DNA of 64,000 nt from assembly GCF_016653635.2 (NCBI RefSeq), contig NZ_CP067420.1, forward strand, positions 427,501 to 491,500, read 5' to 3'. The position numbers were made by a program, and so were the translations under genes. Shown piece by piece: positions 62,846-64,000 of this stretch (positions are counted from its first letter, which is position 1; the number at the start of each line of letters is the position of its first letter). Origin of the DNA: Skermanella sp. TT6 (GTDB lineage Bacteria > Pseudomonadota > Alphaproteobacteria > Azospirillales > Azospirillaceae). The notes beneath the pieces were generated by a model. It was not told the origin of the DNA. It searched no databases and saw only the letters and a program-made list of their open reading frames with translations.

Positions 62846-64000
62846 TCAGCGATTGACGTCGGCACCCTCCCGCGGGCGCCGGCCCAGCAGGCGGATGTCC
62901 GGGTTCCAGGTCCGGGCCAGGGCGTCCGCCGCCTCGATCATGCCGCCCCGGCGCAGGATCGCCTGGCGGTGGCGCAGCAGCCGGGTCGACACGGCCTTTT
63001 CCGCCAAGCCGCCGCCCAGAATGTCGTCGGTGCCGTCCCGGCGCAGGCGGTGGATCACCTCCTCCAGCAGGGGGCCCTCGGCATCCGGTTCCTTGTGGTC
63101 CAGCGGGTGGTTCCGTCCCAGCTCCGCCAGAAGCCGCTCCAGCAGCACCGCGCGGCATGACGGCGCCCTGCCGTCCCCGATCAGCCCGCCCAGCCGGGCC
63201 AGCAGGGGGTTGGTGCCGGCGGCGGCGAGGTCCAGCCGGCCGTGCAGCAGGTCGGCCAGCCGGCACAGGGACGCCGCGAGATGGCGCTGGGGGCCGAGCA
63301 GTTCCTTGACGATGTCGGCGCTGCCCAGCGCGTCGGCCGCGACACCCTCCAGCAATCCGGACAGGTGGGGGTCCAGGTCGTCGGCCATCAGGCCGACCAC
63401 CGCCTCCAGCTTCCCGCCGATCGACGGGAACCCCAGGAGGTGGTCGCACAGCAGGGCGGTGAACACGAAGTCGTGGCGCTCCGGACCTTCCCGCGCCCTG
63501 ACGCGCCGGCTGAAATGGTCCAGGGCCTGGGGGTCGAAGCGCGGCAGGCGGCGCTTCTCGCCCGCCAGGTCCCGCGCCTGCGACAGGCCCTCGCCGATCA
63601 GCGTCTCCAGCGCCCGGACCCGCTCCCGGGCGGGCACGCCCAACTCCCTGGCCTGGACGGCGGCGATCTGGTGGGTGGCCGTGTTGACCAGGGTTCCGGT
63701 GTCCTGGAGCTTCCGCAGGTAGGTCCAGTTGTGCAGCAGTTCCGTCGCGGTGATCCGGTGCTTGTCCAGGAACATCCTGAACAGGCGGCCCAGGATCATC
63801 CGGCTCTCCAGGCCGCGGATGTCGGTCACCGTCGAGCAGGGGCCGGCCCGCTCGACCTTGCCCTTCACGGTGATCGACTTCTCCCGGACCGGCGGCCTGG
63901 CCTCGTGGAAGATCTCCGCCTTGGTCGAGTAGCCGGTGATCATGCCGCGGATGCGGACGACCTTGGCTTCCTCGCAGTCCCCGCTCGCGAGCAGCAGGCG
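62846..64000 (-). CDS. unrecognised protein, N-terminus beyond the window
   Basis: The frame is open to the right edge (the first visible residues are RLLLASGDCEEAKVVRIRG), so the 384 residues seen are the C-terminal part. The first 50 residues include strand-like segments (KSITVKGKVERAGPCSTVTDIRG). The rest is mostly helical with many leucines and arginines (LFRMFLDKHRITATELLHNWTYLRKLQDTGTLVNTATHQI). No transmembrane helix or catalytic motif was recognised. It converges with the SDR gene. No function is proposed. Confidence 0.75.
   Translation of the reverse strand, partial: RLLLASGDCEEAKVVRIRGMITGYSTKAEIFHEARPPVREKSITVKGKVERAGPCSTVTDIRGLESRMILGRLFRMFLDKHRITATELLHNWTYLRKLQDTGTLVNTATHQIAAVQARELGVPARERVRALETLIGEGLSQARDLAGEKRRLPRFDPQALDHFSRRVRAREGPERHDFVFTALLCDHLLGFPSIGGKLEAVVGLMADDLDPHLSGLLEGVAADALGSADIVKELLGPQRHLAASLCRLADLLHGRLDLAAAGTNPLLARLGGLIGDGRAPSCRAVLLERLLAELGRNHPLDHKEPDAEGPLLEEVIHRLRRDGTDDILGGGLAEKAVSTRLLRHRQAILRRGGMIEAADALARTWNPDIRLLGRRPREGADVNR

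Overview
The window is GC-rich DNA (by eye about 70% G+C) from an alphaproteobacterium, most likely a Rhodospirillales / Azospirillaceae relative such as Azospirillum or Skermanella. This is inferred from the cox gene order (ctaD-ctaB-small coxF-like ORF-ctaG-ctaE-DUF983-SURF1), the protein families, and the abundance of chemotaxis and signalling genes. No rRNA, tRNA or CRISPR array was seen. Most of the window is ordinary chromosomal coding sequence. The accessory signals are concentrated at 6.1-7.0 kb, 13.3-13.4 kb and 37.9-38.7 kb.

Layout. 1-4551: cytochrome c oxidase structural and assembly operon, with a probable frameshift in the DUF983 gene. 4603-6096: M32 carboxypeptidase. 6183-7040: orphan HigA-type antitoxin and a decayed IS630 transposase. 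7044-8999: divergent motB and motA. 9059-10438: S41 protease. 10745-13308: nitrate/sulfonate-type ABC importer. 13510-14832: WD40-cytochrome c fusion. 14874-20206: typA, tamA and a DUF2157 membrane protein. 20297-27062 (minus): Liv-type ABC importer (livK-livH-livMG fusion-livF), followed closely by an IalB-like secreted protein, arsC and arsH. A clear TPP riboswitch (27133-27212) stands upstream of livK, which points to thiamine or a thiamine precursor as the substrate. 27375-29558: protoglobin/MCP/PilZ receptor.

29491-36951 (minus) is a nucleoside import and salvage operon: two NupP/NupQ-like permeases, cytidine deaminase, purine nucleoside phosphorylase, deoxyribose-phosphate aldolase, thymidine phosphorylase, an EamA exporter and adenosine deaminase. 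The matching ATPase and BMP-family binding protein lie 10 kb away at 47017-49649, also on the minus strand. The interval between them holds a Rossmann methyltransferase-like gene, a truncated XRE regulator, several palindromic repeats and a probable MITE, an adenylate cyclase, a tightly packed six-gene plus-strand operon (YHS, DoxX-like, TPR, lipoprotein hydrolase, VTT/DedA, ATP-grasp) and a chemoreceptor. Related copies of one palindromic repeat flank the 38.4-46.9 kb part in direct orientation.

49896-64000: hemolysin III-type membrane protein, HisKA_2 sensor kinase, MFS exporter, M3 oligopeptidase, a membrane-linked protein phosphatase, an OmpR-type two-component pair, GDP-L-fucose synthase, a periplasmic binding protein, an alpha/beta hydrolase, an SDR oxidoreductase, and an unrecognised protein that runs off the right edge.

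The strongest candidates for something undescribed are the riboswitch-controlled Liv-type importer and the six-gene operon at 40.4-45.3 kb. The clearest structural discovery is a MITE-like element with 22-bp terminal inverted repeats nested inside another palindromic repeat.
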